Assembly (NCBI GenBank): GCA_910577765.1
Contig: CAJTOV010000022.1
Location: 1 to 33,043, forward strand
Source: an uncultured Lachnospiraceae bacterium
GTDB taxonomy: Bacteria > Bacillota > Clostridia > Lachnospirales > Lachnospiraceae
Reading direction: 5' to 3'
Length of the DNA: 33,043 bases
A program made the position numbers and the translations under genes. Positions within the stretch are counted from its first letter, which is position 1. The number at the start of each line of letters is the position of its first letter. Positions 8,666-16,938 of this stretch are shown piece by piece. The notes under the pieces are model-generated. The model searched no databases. It saw only the letters and a list, made by a program, of their open reading frames with translations, and was not told where the DNA came from.

Positions 8666-8789
8666 CTTCTTGTCTCCGAAAAGCATCGGAGACAAGAAGC
8701 TTCGGGCGGGCGCCCGATGGAAAATCGCAGCAGAAAGGGCTTATGCAAACAAGAGCATCTTTGCAACGCCCTTTCTGCTGCGATTTTCC
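8666..8789 (-). repeat. Three-hairpin palindromic element, copy B
   Basis: Three consecutive hairpins are visible: a perfect 14-base stem (8666-8679 with 8686-8699, loop AAAGCA), a 7-base GC stem (8702-8708 with 8711-8717), and a perfect 22-base stem (8719-8740 with 8768-8789) whose 27-base loop contains a further TGCAAA/TTTGCA pair. Read on the minus strand, the first two hairpins and the flank GACAAGAAGAT match copy A at positions 5-55. It lies inside the operon between rfbF and rfbG, so it should be transcribed. It could be a small non-autonomous mobile element or an RNA-processing/attenuation structure. There is no T-run. Confidence 0.8.
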
Positions 8790-8799
8790 GCCCGTCTCC

Positions 8800-9573
8800 C
8801 TATTTCCAGATCTTCCAGGGAGCCTGGCCTGACTGCCACAGGCTTTCCAGCTTCTGCATCTCCCGCTGGGTGTCCATACACTGCCAGAAGCCGTCATGGT
8901 AGAAGGACATCAGCTGCCCTTCTGCGGCCAGCTTCTGCATGGGGCCCTGCTCAAAAACTGTAGTGTCATCCTCCAGATAGCCGAATATCTCCGGATTCAT
9001 CACCATGAAGCCGCCGTTGATCACTGTGCCGTCCCTGTCCTTCTTTTCCCGGAAGGACCGTACCACATTGTCCTTGTCAATATCCAGGACGCCTTTCTGC
9101 TGGCCGATGTTGACGGTGGTGATGGTGGCGGTGCGGCCATGGCTTCTGTGGAACTGCTCCAGGGCCTTTAAATCCACATTGCACACTCCGTCGCCGTAGG
9201 TAAGCATAAAAGGCTCCTCCCCGATGTAGGACCGGATCCGCCGGATGCGGCCTCCGGTCATGGTCCGCAGGCCCGTGTCCACCAGAGTCACCTTCCAGGG
9301 CTCGGAGTAATTGTTGTGGACCTCCATCCGGTTGCCTGCCAGGTCAAAGGTCACGTCCGACATGTGCAGGAAATAGTCTGCGAAAAATTCCTTCACTACA
9401 TACTGCTTATAGCCCAGGCAGATGATAAAATCGTGAAATCCGAACTCAGAGTAGTATTTCATAATGTGCCACAGAATCGGTCTCTCGCCGATCTCGATCA
9501 TAGGCTTTGGTTTCAGATGGCTCTGCTCCGTGATCCGGGTCCCAAGGCCGCCTGCAAGAATTACGACTTTCAT
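8800..9573 (-). CDS. rfbF: Glucose-1-phosphate cytidylyltransferase
   Basis: This 257-residue protein makes CDP-D-glucose from CTP and glucose 1-phosphate, the first step of the CDP-3,6-dideoxyhexose branch. The N-terminal nucleotide-binding signature AGGLGTRI (7-14) and the KPKPMIEIG segment that follows are typical. MLTYGDGVCNVDL near 124-136 carries the metal-binding aspartates, and the C-terminus ends in the family's short WKIWK-type tail. Length equals the Salmonella/Yersinia enzymes. It is followed by rfbG and rfbH in pathway order. Confidence 0.95.
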   Translation of the reverse strand: MKVVILAGGLGTRITEQSHLKPKPMIEIGERPILWHIMKYYSEFGFHDFIICLGYKQYVVKEFFADYFLHMSDVTFDLAGNRMEVHNNYSEPWKVTLVDTGLRTMTGGRIRRIRSYIGEEPFMLTYGDGVCNVDLKALEQFHRSHGRTATITTVNIGQQKGVLDIDKDNVVRSFREKKDRDGTVINGGFMVMNPEIFGYLEDDTTVFEQGPMQKLAAEGQLMSFYHDGFWQCMDTQREMQKLESLWQSGQAPWKIWK

Positions 9574-9604
9574 GTGTATCCTCCCATTTTATTGAACCAT
9601 TGTC

Positions 9605-10972
9605 TTACTGCCTTCCAAACACATTCCACCCATGCTCTTTCAGAATCCCCAGTGCCCGGCGCACGTCGGCGGCGCTTTCCTCCCGGCCTTCCCGGTAGTC
9701 GAAGGTCCGGCGCAGCTCGTCGTCGCTTAAGATCTCATACTGGAGGGCTGCACGGGCAATGTTCTCGCCGTATTCCTCCCGGTAGGGTGCTTTCTGAAGC
9801 TCCCGGTAATTGGTGTAGCCGTGGCCGATGAGCAGCATCAGGCAAAAGGCCAGGACGGCCATGCGGCTCCACTCTGCCACCTTCCACACCAGGGCAAAGG
9901 TCAGCACCATTCCCAGGACTCCGGCCTGGTACTGGAGGGCGTAGCGGGAGCTCATGCCGTATTCCTCCCTGCCGAAGATATACCGGGAGACCAGGATGAT
10001 CCCGTGGTTGCCCATACCGGCAAATAAAAGCATCAGTGGCACCAGGGTCCGCTCATAGAGCCGGCACCGGACATTGAGATACAGGGCCAGCAGATAGCCC
10101 CCTGCCAGCAGCACCCCCATGAGATACACCCCATTGTCAGACAGAAGCCCCTTTTCCACCAGCTCCCGGATGGTCTCCTCCCCCACCACCATGGAAGCCA
10201 TGGACCGGACCAGGAAATTGGGGAAGAATTCCGGCCGCTCCAGAAACATCTCCCCCAGGCTGATCTTGATGGCGCCGTCGTGGTCCTCGTAGGCGTAGGA
10301 ATTGCTCCACATATACAAAAGCAGCGGAATCACCACACTGGCCACTCCGGCCATACAGTAGCGCTTGTCCAGTCTCCCGCTTAAGCAGGCAAAGGCACAG
10401 GACAGAATCAGCACCACCGAGTACACGGCACAGTAGGGGCCTGCAACCAGAATGGTGATCAATGCCGGAAGGGCCAGCAGCAGAATCCGGTCGTGTTTCT
10501 TCTCTTCCCCGTACAGTACCCGGTCAAAGACCAGGTAATGGTAGTAGAAGCATCCGAAAGCCAGAAAATGGGGCCAGCCGCTGCCGTTGGTAAGCATCTC
10601 CCACTTATTTAAGCCGAACAGCAGGAACATGAGAAAGGAAAACCACACCAGGCCCACCTGCTTTTTGTCACAGTAGCGGCCCAGAACCAGGGCGGAAAGG
10701 CCCAGCCCCAGGGCTCCCAGCCCCATGTCAAAGGTGGTGCTGTAATTGAAGAAATACACATTGATGATCCGGCCCAGATAGCAGACCGGAATCCGGGTCA
10801 GCACATCGGGCCGGAAGAAATTCTCCGCGCTCCACACATCCGGCAGGTATTTGTTCACCAGCCGGATGTAATCCGTGTATACAATATCGCATGTGGCTTC
10901 CTTAATGTACCAGAGGCAGAACAATGTCCCCAGAGCCGGAAGCAGGTAGTATATCCATCGTTTCAGTTTCAT
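9605..10972 (-). CDS. Multi-pass membrane protein, possible GT-C-type glycosyltransferase
   Basis: This 455-residue protein has roughly ten hydrophobic segments. I do not recognise the family. The first helix (about 7-22) is followed by a loop with acidic residues (CDIVYTDYIR), the position where GT-C enzymes keep catalytic aspartates, and a soluble C-terminal tail (about 400-455) rich in Glu and Arg. By context, between two other glycan genes and with a polyprenyl-phosphate sugar synthase in the same operon, a role in adding sugars outside the membrane is likely. A polymerase or flippase-like role is also possible. The ribosome site AAAGGA precedes the start. Confidence 0.5.
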   Translation of the reverse strand: MKLKRWIYYLLPALGTLFCLWYIKEATCDIVYTDYIRLVNKYLPDVWSAENFFRPDVLTRIPVCYLGRIINVYFFNYSTTFDMGLGALGLGLSALVLGRYCDKKQVGLVWFSFLMFLLFGLNKWEMLTNGSGWPHFLAFGCFYYHYLVFDRVLYGEEKKHDRILLLALPALITILVAGPYCAVYSVVLILSCAFACLSGRLDKRYCMAGVASVVIPLLLYMWSNSYAYEDHDGAIKISLGEMFLERPEFFPNFLVRSMASMVVGEETIRELVEKGLLSDNGVYLMGVLLAGGYLLALYLNVRCRLYERTLVPLMLLFAGMGNHGIILVSRYIFGREEYGMSSRYALQYQAGVLGMVLTFALVWKVAEWSRMAVLAFCLMLLIGHGYTNYRELQKAPYREEYGENIARAALQYEILSDDELRRTFDYREGREESAADVRRALGILKEHGWNVFGRQ

Positions 10973-10997
10973 GTAATCGTCCTTTCACCGGCCCCGG

Positions 10998-12872
10998 TTA
11001 ATCTGCCGTAAAGCTTACCAGCACGGCCAGCTTCTTCTCCCCCCGCTGCTCCTGGGCCTGGGGCACATAGAAATTGGTCTCCAGCTCCAGGGTCACGGTC
11101 TCATAGGGCTCCACCTGGACCTGGGCCTGCTTCTGGTCCGCGTCCATCTCCAGATACACCTGGGGCTCGCCGTTGACGCTGATGGTGATCCACTGGTCGC
11201 TGGTCAGTTCCCTGGGATAGTAAAAATTCATCCCGATCTCCCCGGTGCTTCCGGCCATAACCTGGACCCGGGCCTGCTCATCCATCCAGTTGTCCGGGTA
11301 ATAGCCATAAAGGCTGCGGAATTTTAAAAGCCGCACCGCCTCCGTCACATCCAGGAACCGGTTGTGGGCCGGGTCCTCCTGAAGCACCAGCATGTCCCCG
11401 GTGACCAGGCCGATGTCCCGCACATCGTCTATATGGGTAACCTGGGTACCCTCTGCCTTCCGCTCCCTGTCAAAGACCTTGAAAAATGTCTCCGCAGTAA
11501 AGTCACTCATATCATAGTCATTTCCGATGATGTAAATATGTTTCCCAAACAGCCCGTCCCCATATACGCCGTAAGTTACTTCCGCCAGGGAATTGTACCG
11601 CAGCTGGTCCGGCCAGAAGTACAGATTGGGATACAGGCTTCTGCCGTAAAGCTCCACCGGAAGCATCAGCACCACATAGGCCGTAATCATGGCCACATAG
11701 TGAACCGCCCAGGACAGAAGTCCCTTCTGGAGAATCCCCTCGGTCAGGGCGCCGAAGATCCAGGCCAGATACAGCAGGGACGCGGCGTAGGATACGTAGA
11801 TCCAGCGCATTTCCACCCGGATGGTGACGCTGGAGCAGGCGATACAGCCGCCGATAAAGCCCAGAAACAGCATGCTGACCCGGAAATATCCCGTGTCCTT
11901 CCTGTGCTCCCGGACCCATTTGATCAGGAAACACAGCACCATGCCAGCCAGCATAATATCCGCCACAATCACAAAGGCCAGCACCCACAAAGGGGCCTGA
12001 CGGAAATTCTGGCCGCTTAAATGCTGGGGGCCTGCATTGAAGCCGAAGAGATAGGCCACCTGGCTTAAGGCGTATTTCACCGCCGTTCCCAGGGAAAATG
12101 TGTCCGCCACCTGGGTATGGCCGGTTCCCGCCGGCATCAGCCTGCCGATGGTTCCCAGACGGATGGCCTGGACCGCGGCAAAGACTCCTATGGGAGCGGC
12201 CCATCTGCGCCAGTTTCTCTCCCGCCGGAATACCAGCACCAGAAAGAACAGTGGCACCAGCACCATGTACCGCTCATGGACAAAGCAGATTCCAAAATAC
12301 AGCCCGCAGGCAGTCCTGAATCCCCGCCATCCGTCCATAATGTCTGTAAGATACCGGCACAGGCAGTAGAGAATCCCCAGGGCCATCCACAGCGCCATGG
12401 TCTCCATCAGGCCGTAGACCTGGCTGATCTGGTAGTAGGCCATGCGGGAGGACAAGAAGGCAATGCCCGTAAGAATCCCCACATAGGAGGAACGGCTGAA
12501 CTTTTTTGCCATCTCATACAGGGTAAAGGCAATGCCTGCGTTTAAAAGAATATTCAGGGGCACCAGCCATTCCACATGGCGCCCCACCAGGGCCAGCTCC
12601 AGCCAGGCTGCCAGATAATAAAGGAAACGGAACCGGGTACTTCCCACAGGAAATACAAATTCCACAAAGGACTGCTCCCCGTAGCAGGACCACAGATACA
12701 GATCATCCATATACAGTCCCTTGATGGAAATGCCCCGGTTGACCCAGAAGGCAAAGGCCGTCAGCAGCACCACTGCCATCAGGTCGTTCTTCCACCGGCC
12801 GGACAACAGCCAGCGGTACCGCTTCCTTCTTCCGTCATTGATGGGAAGTCCCTGTTCCAAATGTTCTCTCAT
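10998..12872 (-). CDS. Large membrane protein, GT-C-like with C-terminal extracytoplasmic domain
   Basis: This is a 624-residue protein with about ten to twelve membrane segments (about 30-430) and a soluble C-terminal domain of about 170 residues. The first outside loop has GLYMDDLYLW (about 52-61); a DD pair in this loop is typical of GT-C glycosyltransferases that use lipid-phosphate sugars. The C-terminal domain shows beta-rich text (EPQVYLEMDADQ, YETVTLELETNFY) and might bind glycan. The exact family is not recognised. It is three bases downstream of the preceding glycosyltransferase gene and 25 bases before the next membrane gene, so it belongs to the same operon. Confidence 0.55.
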   Translation of the reverse strand: MREHLEQGLPINDGRRKRYRWLLSGRWKNDLMAVVLLTAFAFWVNRGISIKGLYMDDLYLWSCYGEQSFVEFVFPVGSTRFRFLYYLAAWLELALVGRHVEWLVPLNILLNAGIAFTLYEMAKKFSRSSYVGILTGIAFLSSRMAYYQISQVYGLMETMALWMALGILYCLCRYLTDIMDGWRGFRTACGLYFGICFVHERYMVLVPLFFLVLVFRRERNWRRWAAPIGVFAAVQAIRLGTIGRLMPAGTGHTQVADTFSLGTAVKYALSQVAYLFGFNAGPQHLSGQNFRQAPLWVLAFVIVADIMLAGMVLCFLIKWVREHRKDTGYFRVSMLFLGFIGGCIACSSVTIRVEMRWIYVSYAASLLYLAWIFGALTEGILQKGLLSWAVHYVAMITAYVVLMLPVELYGRSLYPNLYFWPDQLRYNSLAEVTYGVYGDGLFGKHIYIIGNDYDMSDFTAETFFKVFDRERKAEGTQVTHIDDVRDIGLVTGDMLVLQEDPAHNRFLDVTEAVRLLKFRSLYGYYPDNWMDEQARVQVMAGSTGEIGMNFYYPRELTSDQWITISVNGEPQVYLEMDADQKQAQVQVEPYETVTLELETNFYVPQAQEQRGEKKLAVLVSFTAD

Positions 12873-12875
12873 GGT

Positions 12876-13661
12876 TTATTCCTCATAGGCTTTGTAAGCC
12901 TTCTTATAAAAATGCATCAGGACCCGCACCAACGGTCCCGGCCATATCTTTCCGTACATGGACGCCTCCTCCCGGGCCCGCTGCTGGTTCTGGATGCAGG
13001 CTCTGGTGGTGGCAGCCTCATGAATCCGGTAGTACATCAGGGGCCGCTCCACACAAAGGAACCGTCCCGGCTGTCCTGCCAGCCGCCACAGGGTATCCCA
13101 GTCCAGGGCAAACCTGTAGGCAGACCGGAACAGGGGTGTGCCCAGATGCCCTTTGTGATAGGTGCAGGAAGGACAGATCACCGGATTGCCAAAAATCAGG
13201 GCCGCCCGCTTCACCCAGGTCAGATGGCACAGCCCATGAAACCCAAGGGGCAGACGCAGCAGCCGCTTTACCAGCCAGATCCGGTCCCGCTTCTTAAGAC
13301 GGTTCTCCCGGATGATCCGGCAGTCGGTCATAAAGACCGTGGTGTCGGGATACCGCTGCCAGCAGGCCAGCACAGTCCTGGCATAATCCCTGTGATAGCA
13401 GTCGTCCTGATGGGCAATGGTCACCAGGTCCGTGCCGGCCATGGCCCAGGCAAAATTCCAGTCATCCTGGATATCGCTGGCGCCGTCCCGAATGTAAAGA
13501 GGAAGCTGATACCGGACTGCCAGTTCCTCCAGAAATGCCCCCGGCGTGGAGGTACACAGAATGATCCCTGTCTTTACGGACTGGCGTTTCAGGGAACGGA
13601 TGCAGGCCTCCAGGTAGGGGGATTCCTTGTAGGCGCAGATGGCAAAGGTATGGGTCAGCAT
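12876..13661 (-). CDS. Family 2-like glycosyltransferase
   Basis: Starting at the ATG at 13661 gives 261 residues beginning MLTHTFAICAYKES, a GT-A fold beginning. A longer frame reaches 13919, but its extra 86 residues are low-complexity antisense of gmhA, so the internal ATG is chosen; it overlaps the end of gmhA by seven bases. The acidic HQDD motif near residue 113 (LVTIAHQDDCYH) is the likely metal/nucleotide site. A YRIHEAATT segment near the C-terminus is common in rhamnosyl-type GT2 proteins. There are no membrane helices. It probably adds one of the nucleotide-activated sugars made by this operon; donor and acceptor are unknown. Confidence 0.75.
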   Translation of the reverse strand: MLTHTFAICAYKESPYLEACIRSLKRQSVKTGIILCTSTPGAFLEELAVRYQLPLYIRDGASDIQDDWNFAWAMAGTDLVTIAHQDDCYHRDYARTVLACWQRYPDTTVFMTDCRIIRENRLKKRDRIWLVKRLLRLPLGFHGLCHLTWVKRAALIFGNPVICPSCTYHKGHLGTPLFRSAYRFALDWDTLWRLAGQPGRFLCVERPLMYYRIHEAATTRACIQNQQRAREEASMYGKIWPGPLVRVLMHFYKKAYKAYEE

Positions 13662-14305
13662 GGAAAAAACCGTTCTTCCAGCATCAGGCACAGCACGTGG
13701 TACACCGGCAAATGCAGTTCCTGAATCCGGTAGGTCTCCTGCTCCGGCACAATCACTGCCACGTCTGCCCGCTGTCCCAGCTTCCCGCCGTCCTTTCCTG
13801 TCAGTCCGATGACCGGGATGCCCTTTGCCTTGGCCACGGTCACGGCATAATCCACATTTTTGGCGTTTCCTGAGGTAGATATCCCCAGAAATACATCTCC
13901 GGCGCAGGCATATCCGCAAAGCTGCTGGGCATAGACCAGATCCGGGTCCACGTCATTGGCAAAGGCTGTGGACAGACCGGCATGGCCGGTTAAGGCAATG
14001 GCCGCAAGCCCGCCCTGAAGACATTCTGCCAGATGCCTGCCCTGGTCCGGGTCCGCGGCTTCCAGCTTCTCTTTCAGGTCCTGGGGAAGCGGCCTCTGCT
14101 TACAGAAGCCTTTCATCAGTTCCCCCACAATGTGCTCGGCGTCGGCACAGCTTCCGCCGTTTCCTCCAATCAGAAGCTTGCCTCCCTGGGCATAGCACTG
14201 GGCCAGAAGCTCATATGCGTCCGTGATCTGCCGGCGGACCTGCTCCAGCTTCGGGTACCGCTCCACAAGCTGGTCCAGCAGCTGCTGCTGTTTTTCGTTT
14301 AACAT
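13655..14305 (-). CDS. gmhA: Sedoheptulose 7-phosphate isomerase
   Basis: The protein is 216 residues from the ATG at 14305, which has AAAGGA upstream. The longer frame to 14503 only adds residues overlapping gmhB. This SIS-fold enzyme turns sedoheptulose 7-phosphate into D-glycero-D-manno-heptose 7-phosphate. GGNGGSCADAEHIVGELMKG (47-66) is the GmhA signature, with H58 at the active/zinc site, and ISTSGNAKNV is the sugar-phosphate loop. The 70-90 segment (KQRPLPQDLKEKL) is typical of GmhA rather than of other SIS proteins. It is the first step of the heptose pathway whose other three enzymes are encoded just upstream in the operon. Confidence 0.92.
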   Translation of the reverse strand: MLNEKQQQLLDQLVERYPKLEQVRRQITDAYELLAQCYAQGGKLLIGGNGGSCADAEHIVGELMKGFCKQRPLPQDLKEKLEAADPDQGRHLAECLQGGLAAIALTGHAGLSTAFANDVDPDLVYAQQLCGYACAGDVFLGISTSGNAKNVDYAVTVAKAKGIPVIGLTGKDGGKLGQRADVAVIVPEQETYRIQELHLPVYHVLCLMLEERFFPC

Positions 14306-14321
14306 GACTGTATCCTTTCTG

Positions 14322-14909
14322 TCAGAATTCTTTTGAATCAGCTTCCCATGCAAGTGTTGCACGGGCGGCGTCAATAAGGGTTTCGGCGTAAATATCATAA
14401 GGGAAATCCTCCTTGTCCAGAAGCTGCCTATGGAATCCGGCGCCATACCCTGTGCCCACCAGCACGGTCCCCACGCCATAATTCCGCCCTGCTTCCACAT
14501 CAATCAGTTTGTCCCCGATCATCCAGGAATGGGCCTTGTCCACGGGACCGGCCTGCTCTGCCATGAGAAACATCCCGATATCCGGCTTCCGGCAGCGGCA
14601 CACGGTCTTATATTTCCCCACCCCATGGTCCGGGTGGTGGGGGCAGTAGAAGAAATCGTCAATCTCCGCCCCCTGCTGCCGCAGAAGGCTGTTCATATAT
14701 GCGTGAAGGTCCTCTACATCCTTTTCCTGGTAATAGCCTCTGGCCACTCCTGCCTGGTTGGTGACCACCACAATCCGGTAACCCTGCTGCCGCCACATGC
14801 GGATGGCCTGGGCCACCCCGGGCAGAAGGCGCAGGTCTTCTTTCCTGTGCAGGTAATGGACCTCTTCATTCAGTGTGCCGTCCCGGTCAAGAAATATTAC
14901 TTTGTCCAT
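14322..14909 (-). CDS. gmhB: D-glycero-D-manno-heptose 1,7-bisphosphate 7-phosphatase
   Basis: This HAD-family phosphatase is 195 residues from the ATG at 14909, where CGGAG lies six bases upstream; an upstream ATG at 14978 lacks a good ribosome site. The nucleophile motif is FLDRDGTLN (D8, D10). VVTNQAGVARG (48-58) is motif II, and C89-P-H with C104-R-C106 form the zinc site typical of GmhB. IGDKLIDVEAG (131-141) supplies the last aspartates. It removes the 7-phosphate to leave heptose 1-phosphate. Whether the enzyme prefers the alpha or beta anomer cannot be read from sequence, but hddA next to it argues for alpha. Confidence 0.9.
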   Translation of the reverse strand: MDKVIFLDRDGTLNEEVHYLHRKEDLRLLPGVAQAIRMWRQQGYRIVVVTNQAGVARGYYQEKDVEDLHAYMNSLLRQQGAEIDDFFYCPHHPDHGVGKYKTVCRCRKPDIGMFLMAEQAGPVDKAHSWMIGDKLIDVEAGRNYGVGTVLVGTGYGAGFHRQLLDKEDFPYDIYAETLIDAARATLAWEADSKEF

Positions 14910-15001
14910 GTTGTCTCCGTTCTCCTTGCCTCTGTCTAATCGGTTCAGCCATTCCATGTCCAGTTGCCGGCAGCGCATCCACTACGCGCTCCAGGGAAAC
15001 T

Positions 15002-16072
15002 CTACACCGGGAACTCATACGTCCTGTTCTTAAGCTCCACCTTCACTTTCCCGTAATCCCAGCGCCCTGCATCCGTGGTCCAGGACTGGGCACCCCGCAG
15101 CTCAAAGTTCCAGTCTGTCATCTGGCCCCCTGCCTGCTCCATCCGGGCTGCCACCTTGTGGCGCAGATTGTAAGGACAGTACAAAAGCAGATACCCGCCT
15201 CCCCCGGCTCCCAGAAGCTTGCCGCCCAGGGCGCCGGCCTTTAAGGCCTCCTCATAAAGCTGGTCGATCTGGGGGCTGGTGATCTTGCTGCTCATCCGCT
15301 TCTTGCTCTGCCAGCCATAGTCCAGAAGCTTCCCGAAGCTGTTGAGATTCCCCTTTAGCAGCTCGTCCTTCATGGCATAGGCCAAGGCCTTTACCTCGCA
15401 CATGGCGTCAAAGGCGTCCTTTTTCCCGTAATTGTTTACCTGGTCCCGGATGATGTTGGCGGACACATGGATGTTGCCGGTGTAGCACAGCAGCAGGTTG
15501 TACTGGAGCTCGTGGATAATATCCTTCTTGATCCGCAGGGGATTCACCACCACATTGTTCCTGCCGTGAAACTCGATGAAATTGAATCCGCCGAAGGTGG
15601 AGGAATACTGGTCCTGGTAACCGCCGTCAATGCCCAGATCCTCCCGCTCCACCTGGTAAGCCAGGTCCGCAAGCTGGTAGGCATCCAGGGTCACCCCCTT
15701 CCACCGGGCCATGGCCGTCAGAAGGGCCACCATCACCGTGGAGGATGTGCCAAGGCCGGAGCCGGGAGGCGCGTCGCACTGGAGATAGACCTCGCAGCCC
15801 TCCCGGATGCCCATGGCTGCCAGGGAAGCCTTTACCAGGTCCAGCTTGCCGTCGTAGACAAAATTCTCCCGGCTGTTGTATTTCACCGTCATATCAAAAT
15901 CCAGGGAGTGGACAATGATCTGGTCATCCTCCCTGGGGGAAATGGAGCAGTACGCGTATTTATTGATGGTACTCCCGATAATGGCTCCCCCCTGCTCCAC
16001 GCAGAAGGGCTCCACGTCCGTACCGCCGCCGCCGAAGCTGACCCGCAGCGGCGCCCTGCTTCTGATTACCAT
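15002..16072 (-). CDS. hddA: D-glycero-alpha-D-manno-heptose 7-phosphate kinase
   Basis: This 356-residue GHMP-family kinase phosphorylates C1 of heptose 7-phosphate. It shows RAPLRVSFGGGGTDVEPF (about 6-23), the ATP loop PPGSGLGTSS (102-111) and the C-terminal GAGGGGYLLLY motif (about 293-303). This set fits HddA, which makes the alpha-1,7-bisphosphate for GDP-heptose; RfaE/HldE-type (ribokinase-fold) kinases serve ADP-heptose and are unrelated in fold. It overlaps the 3' end of hddC by seven bases, which points to coupled translation. Confidence 0.92.
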   Translation of the reverse strand: MVIRSRAPLRVSFGGGGTDVEPFCVEQGGAIIGSTINKYAYCSISPREDDQIIVHSLDFDMTVKYNSRENFVYDGKLDLVKASLAAMGIREGCEVYLQCDAPPGSGLGTSSTVMVALLTAMARWKGVTLDAYQLADLAYQVEREDLGIDGGYQDQYSSTFGGFNFIEFHGRNNVVVNPLRIKKDIIHELQYNLLLCYTGNIHVSANIIRDQVNNYGKKDAFDAMCEVKALAYAMKDELLKGNLNSFGKLLDYGWQSKKRMSSKITSPQIDQLYEEALKAGALGGKLLGAGGGGYLLLYCPYNLRHKVAARMEQAGGQMTDWNFELRGAQSWTTDAGRWDYGKVKVELKNRTYEFPV

Positions 16073-16938
16073 AGGACTACCCCTTTCTTCACATCCTCCA
16101 CAAACCGGAAATAATCCTCCGGGACACCGATATCAATGAAATATCCGTCATTGACAATGCCGCCCAGACGTCTGCCTTCTCCCATCCACTTAGGGATCAT
16201 GTCATTCTCCAGAGACACCTTGCCCTGGGGAATCTCATCCAGCAGGGCCCTGGTCATCAGGTAGACGCCGCCGTTGATGGTGCCGGGACGGACGCTGGTG
16301 GTCTTCTCGTTGAAGGCGGTGAGACGGCCTTCCGGGACCAGGGCCGGGCCGGTCTCCCCAGCCGCTCTGTCAACGCTGTCCTGGCAGGACATAAGGGACT
16401 CCGTCCCAGACTGTGTGTCCGCTGCCAGGGATTCCGGCTCCCCGGAGCATGCCTTCCCGTCCAGGGTGTCCTCCCATGGGCCAAGCACCGCTTCCCCATA
16501 CCGGGACACATCCTCCACCTGGCGCAGCACCAGGGCCATGTCCAGGTCCTGCTCCGTCTGGAGCTTTGCCAGCCGGCTGTAATCAATCTGGTAAAAAGTA
16601 TCTGCATTCAGCACAAAAAAACGGTCCTCCGTCACAAACCTGGCCCCATTGCGGATGGCCCCTGCCGTTCCCAGCAGCTCCTCCTCATAGGCATACTGTA
16701 CCCGGAGCCGGGTGCCGTCCGGGGCCGCAAATCCGCTTCCGTCCCCAAAGTATTCTTCCACCATGGAGCCTTTATATCCAACCGCAAAAATAATGTCCGT
16801 AATCCCGTGCCGGGACAGCTCATGGACCACATATTCCATAAAGGGCCTGTCCCCCACCAGGGCCATGGGCTTGGGCCGGTCACTGACCACGCTCCGCAGC
16901 CGGGTTCCTAAGCCACCTGCCAGCAAAATCGCCTGCAT
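16066..16938 (-). CDS. hddC: Heptose 1-phosphate guanylyltransferase with an inserted segment
   Basis: The protein is 290 residues from the ATG at 16938, which has GGAGG nine bases upstream. The longer frame to 17157 runs through the promoter region and is rejected. The nucleotidyltransferase signature AILLAGGLGTRLR (3-15), with DRPKPMALV, is followed by LNADTFYQID (110-119) and INGGVYLM (221-228). The family is usually about 230-240 residues. Here about 45 extra residues (about 155-202) rich in Ser, Gly, Glu and Ala interrupt the RYGEA...GRLTAFNEK region. It would make GDP-D-glycero-alpha-D-manno-heptose, but guanine versus other bases is a family-level assignment. It is the first gene of the long operon. 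Confidence 0.85.
   Translation of the reverse strand: MQAILLAGGLGTRLRSVVSDRPKPMALVGDRPFMEYVVHELSRHGITDIIFAVGYKGSMVEEYFGDGSGFAAPDGTRLRVQYAYEEELLGTAGAIRNGARFVTEDRFFVLNADTFYQIDYSRLAKLQTEQDLDMALVLRQVEDVSRYGEAVLGPWEDTLDGKACSGEPESLAADTQSGTESLMSCQDSVDRAAGETGPALVPEGRLTAFNEKTTSVRPGTINGGVYLMTRALLDEIPQGKVSLENDMIPKWMGEGRRLGGIVNDGYFIDIGVPEDYFRFVEDVKKGVVLW

Noticed and set aside
12576..13724. A 382-residue plus-strand open frame opposite the membrane protein and glycosyltransferase genes
   Set aside because: Pro/Gln/His-rich low-complexity text spanning two real minus-strand genes; no start signal.
13662..13919. N-terminal extension of the glycosyltransferase to 13919
   Set aside because: The added 86 residues are Arg/Gly-rich antisense-like text overlapping gmhA. 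The ATG at 13661 opens a proper GT-A start.
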